Shown piece after piece: positions 6,432-7,803 of a stretch of 7,803 bases of DNA. Origin of the DNA: Candidatus Martarchaeota archaeon (GTDB lineage Archaea; Micrarchaeota; Micrarchaeia; Micrarchaeales; CABMGC01); contig JAMCZF010000052.1 in the NCBI GenBank assembly GCA_023485825.1, forward strand, positions 1 through 7,803, given 5' to 3'. The position numbers were made by a program, and so were the translations under genes. The notes under the pieces are model-generated. The model was given only the letters and a program-made list of their open reading frames with translations, ran no database searches and was not told the origin of the DNA. Within the stretch, counting starts at the first letter, position 1; the number at the start of each line of letters is the position of its first letter.

Positions 6432-6544
6432 GGGCTCATAGCTCAGCATGGTCAGAGCGCTGGTCTTATAACAAACTTCTTAAAAGAAGTTTCATCAGAA
6501 AGTAGGAAAGCCAGATGTCGTGAGTTCAAATCTCACCGGGCCCA
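6432..6544 (+). tRNA. tRNA-Ile(UAU), intron-containing
   Basis: The mature tRNA is 75 nt: acceptor GGGCTCA / CGGGCCC (6 pairs including one wobble, and an A-C mismatch at 7-66), D stem GCTC/GAGC, anticodon stem CTGGT/GCCAG, loop CTTATAA with anticodon TAT at 6467-6469, variable loop ATGTC, T stem GTGAG/CTCAC with loop TTCAAAT, and discriminator A at 6544. CCA is not encoded. A 38-nt intron sits after position 37. It decodes AUA as isoleucine. Most archaea read AUA with a CAU tRNA modified to agmatidine by TiaS. A genuine UAU anticodon is known only from a few lineages, such as Nanoarchaeum and Korarchaeum. The gene is divergent from the srp54 operon. Confidence 0.9.
6471..6508 (+). other. Archaeal tRNA intron with bulge-helix-bulge motif
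   Basis: The position is canonical (37/38). The 4-bp central helix is CTTA (6465-6468) with TAGG (6503-6506), counting one U-G pair. The 5' bulge is T-A|A (6469-6471) and the 3' bulge is A-A|A (6507-6509), each 3 nt and cut after its second base. This fits the substrate of the archaeal splicing endonuclease. The intron body holds a perfect 9-bp hairpin, AAACTTCTT (6473-6481) with AAGAAGTTT (6484-6492), closed by only two bases. The inner helix next to the motif is just one C-G pair before an internal loop, so the motif may be recognised as a relaxed form. Confidence 0.8.
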
Positions 6545-6567
6545 TTTACAAAAATCGACTACAAGAC

Positions 6568-6594
6568 AGGGGTTCAAATCCACATTTTGGGCCC
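6568..6594 (+). repeat. Partial tRNA 3'-end copy
   Basis: Starting 27 nt past the tRNA, GTTCAAATC (6572-6580) and GGGCCC (6589-6594) repeat the T-loop and acceptor end of the upstream tRNA (6524-6532 and 6538-6543) in the same order. The spacing is 8 nt instead of 5. The T stem no longer pairs fully and no 5' half is present. Such partial 3'-end copies arise by element integration into tRNA genes or by local duplication and decay. Confidence 0.35.
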
Positions 6595-6625
6595 GATCCC
6601 GAAGCACAGAATACCCGAGGGCTTT

Positions 6626-6661
6626 CCCCGGGCCTCGCCGGGGCGCTGGGTCTAGTCCAGC
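6626..6661. repeat. Two adjacent GC-rich hairpins
   Basis: CCCCGG (6626-6631) pairs with CCGGGG (6638-6643) around a 6-nt loop. Directly after it, GCTGG (6645-6649) pairs with CCAGC (6657-6661) around the 7-nt loop GTCTAGT. A further CGAGG (6616-6620) could pair with CCTCG (6633-6637) as an alternative fold. The 6545-6783 interval has no gene that I can support. The hairpins could belong to a small structured RNA, a transcript end, or a leftover of integration; no T-run follows them closely enough for a clear terminator. Confidence 0.4.
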
Positions 6662-6732
6662 AATAAATCGCGCTTTTCCTTCCAGATACCTGGCGTCTTA
6701 TGCGGCATCCCCTGCAAACAAACTTTCAGTAT

Positions 6733-6749
6733 CCGAAAACACTATATAT
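6733..6749 (+). promoter_or_regulatory. BRE/TATA promoter of the hexapeptide-repeat gene
   Basis: A purine-rich CGAAAA (6734-6739) sits just ahead of TATATAT (6743-6749), the usual order of TFB-recognition element and TATA box in archaea. The expected transcription start is near 6770, giving a leader of about 14 nt to the ATG at 6784 with no Shine-Dalgarno site. This supports the plus-strand gene downstream. Confidence 0.6.
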
Positions 6750-6783
6750 CACGGCGCCGCAAGATTAACCATCGCGTGATAGA

Positions 6784-7803
6784 ATGTCAAAAACAGCCAT
6801 AAAAGCGGCCGTAGTTGTGCCTGGTCAGCGGCCAAAGATGCCCACAAGGCCAGAGTTCATGCGTAGGCTGCAAAATGAACAAGACGCGATAATCAGGCTG
6901 GCGAAAGAATATGGCAATACAAAAAACACGCCAGAGCAGGCAGATATGCTTAATCGACTCAATGTCCATTTCCATATAAAGATAGAGACCCTCGCGCATA
7001 CGCTGCATCATAACGATGCAGGGTTAATAAGGGAAATGGGACGCGAAACCAACATCGCCATCGCCAATGCCGCAAATGAAACCGGCTGCATGGTCAAGTA
7101 TGTGAACGTCAGCGAAGTTACCTTATCCGCGCACGGAACGCGGATGAGGCTGTACGAATACCTCAACGGCCATCTCCTCACGGCAAGTACCGGGGATGAA
7201 TTTGGCAACAGTGTAGCCCAGATAGTCACCCTTGGTCTACCAACCACTGCAGACGCAATAAAGACAATGCGGTTTGATGGAGACTTCATTAATAACATTG
7301 CCTCTGGCAGCGAAATTACTGCCGGCGGAGTGTCCAGGCATGTCAGTGGGCTGCACGAGCTCAGGCGCGGCTATGTTCCCTACCTGCTCGGTGGGGGAGA
7401 GCAGCTTCAGGCGCTTTCCATCAACATCAAAGCTGCACGCCTCAACGGCATACTCTACACGCGCCACCGCAACCAACCAACCCGACAGTCGCATGTTGGG
7501 GCCTTGGGCGGGTTCGTAGCAGAAACCGCGCGTGTTGACTCCGATACTAGAATATTGCCCACTGCGCTGGTTGCGGGAAAAGCCCGTGTAGAAGGGTCTC
7601 GCGTCCTAGGCCATGCCATAATATCGGATGGTGCAGAAATAAACCACGCCATCATCGGCAGCAGCGTGCAGGTAGGCGGAAGAACAAAAGCCATAAACTC
7701 ATTGATAAAACAAGGAGCATATCTTGACGGAGATATCTATATCGAGGATTCGTCATTCGAGGGCCCCTCCAAGATAACCGGCACCCGCATAAAAATAGTC
7801 CGG
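6784..7803 (+). CDS. Protein with C-terminal hexapeptide (left-handed beta-helix) repeats, open at right edge
   Basis: From the ATG at 6784, 340 codons are open to the window edge with no stop. The N-terminal 100 residues are helical and charged (PEFMRRLQNEQDAIIRLAKEYG) and then a mixed region follows (100-235), which I cannot place in a family. From about 237 the sequence becomes hexad-periodic: VAETAR VDSDTR ILPTAL (245-262), then VAGKAR VEGSRV (263-274), followed by looser turns (AIISDGAEINHAIIGSSVQVGG). This is the LbH pattern seen in acyltransferases, nucleotidyltransferase tails and YdcK-like proteins, with one side residue (V/I) at each turn. No acyltransferase catalytic His is obvious in the visible part. 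No signal peptide or membrane segment is seen, so it is probably cytoplasmic. The upstream BRE/TATA and the lack of stops on this strand make the gene call firm; function is unknown. The minus-strand frames opposite are shadows. Confidence 0.8.
   Translation, partial: MSKTAIKAAVVVPGQRPKMPTRPEFMRRLQNEQDAIIRLAKEYGNTKNTPEQADMLNRLNVHFHIKIETLAHTLHHNDAGLIREMGRETNIAIANAANETGCMVKYVNVSEVTLSAHGTRMRLYEYLNGHLLTASTGDEFGNSVAQIVTLGLPTTADAIKTMRFDGDFINNIASGSEITAGGVSRHVSGLHELRRGYVPYLLGGGEQLQALSINIKAARLNGILYTRHRNQPTRQSHVGALGGFVAETARVDSDTRILPTALVAGKARVEGSRVLGHAIISDGAEINHAIIGSSVQVGGRTKAINSLIKQGAYLDGDIYIEDSSFEGPSKITGTRIKIVR

Noticed and set aside
6545..6600. A second complete tRNA after tRNA-Ile
   Set aside because: Only T-loop and acceptor 3' bases are present; no D arm or anticodon arm can be folded, and the T stem has mismatches.
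1..7803. CRISPR array or defence island
   Set aside because: No regularly spaced direct repeats are seen and the only defence-related traces, the PIN and TnpB pieces, are truncated remnants.

Overview
The window reads as archaeal chromosome. The evidence is SRP54 with an archaeal-type layout, a DRG-family GTPase with a TGS domain, a tRNA whose intron fits the archaeal bulge-helix-bulge splicing motif, TATA boxes about 20-40 nt ahead of start codons, no convincing Shine-Dalgarno sites, and a membrane protein dense in N-glycosylation sequons. The tRNA reads UAU (isoleucine, AUA codon). Most archaea instead use a CAU tRNA modified to agmatidine. The UAU anticodon, together with a divergent SRP54, points to a reduced lineage such as a DPANN group (Micrarchaeota-like). 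That lineage call is inference.

Layout: positions 1-780 are visibly AT-richer than the rest and hold debris. There is the start of a possible helix-turn-helix transposase running off the left edge (minus), a PIN-domain ribonuclease lacking its N-terminal part (minus), and a short AAA-ATPase-like scrap upstream of it. Positions 781-3111 (minus) encode a large polytopic membrane protein with a long extracytoplasmic tail, most like GT-C type glycosyltransferases. Its start abuts a decayed IS200/IS605-type insertion at about 3107-3587, which consists of a TnpB C-terminal fragment plus the characteristic right-end hairpin.

Positions 3608-6374 (minus) form a compact translation and targeting operon: srp54, a 121-residue unknown gene, then the DRG GTPase. 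The genes are joined by 1-nt (TGATG) and 4-nt (ATGA) overlaps. A TATA box at 6392-6400 drives this operon.

Divergently on the plus strand lie the intron-containing tRNA-Ile(UAU) (6432-6544), a 239-nt intergenic stretch with a partial tRNA 3'-end copy and GC-rich hairpins, and a gene with its own promoter (6784 to the right edge). That gene encodes a protein ending in left-handed beta-helix hexapeptide repeats.

No complete novel defence or mobile system is visible. The points most worth following are the tRNA-Ile(UAU) with its intron, the IS605 end fused to the start of the glycosyltransferase-like gene, and the unknown gene locked between srp54 and the DRG GTPase.
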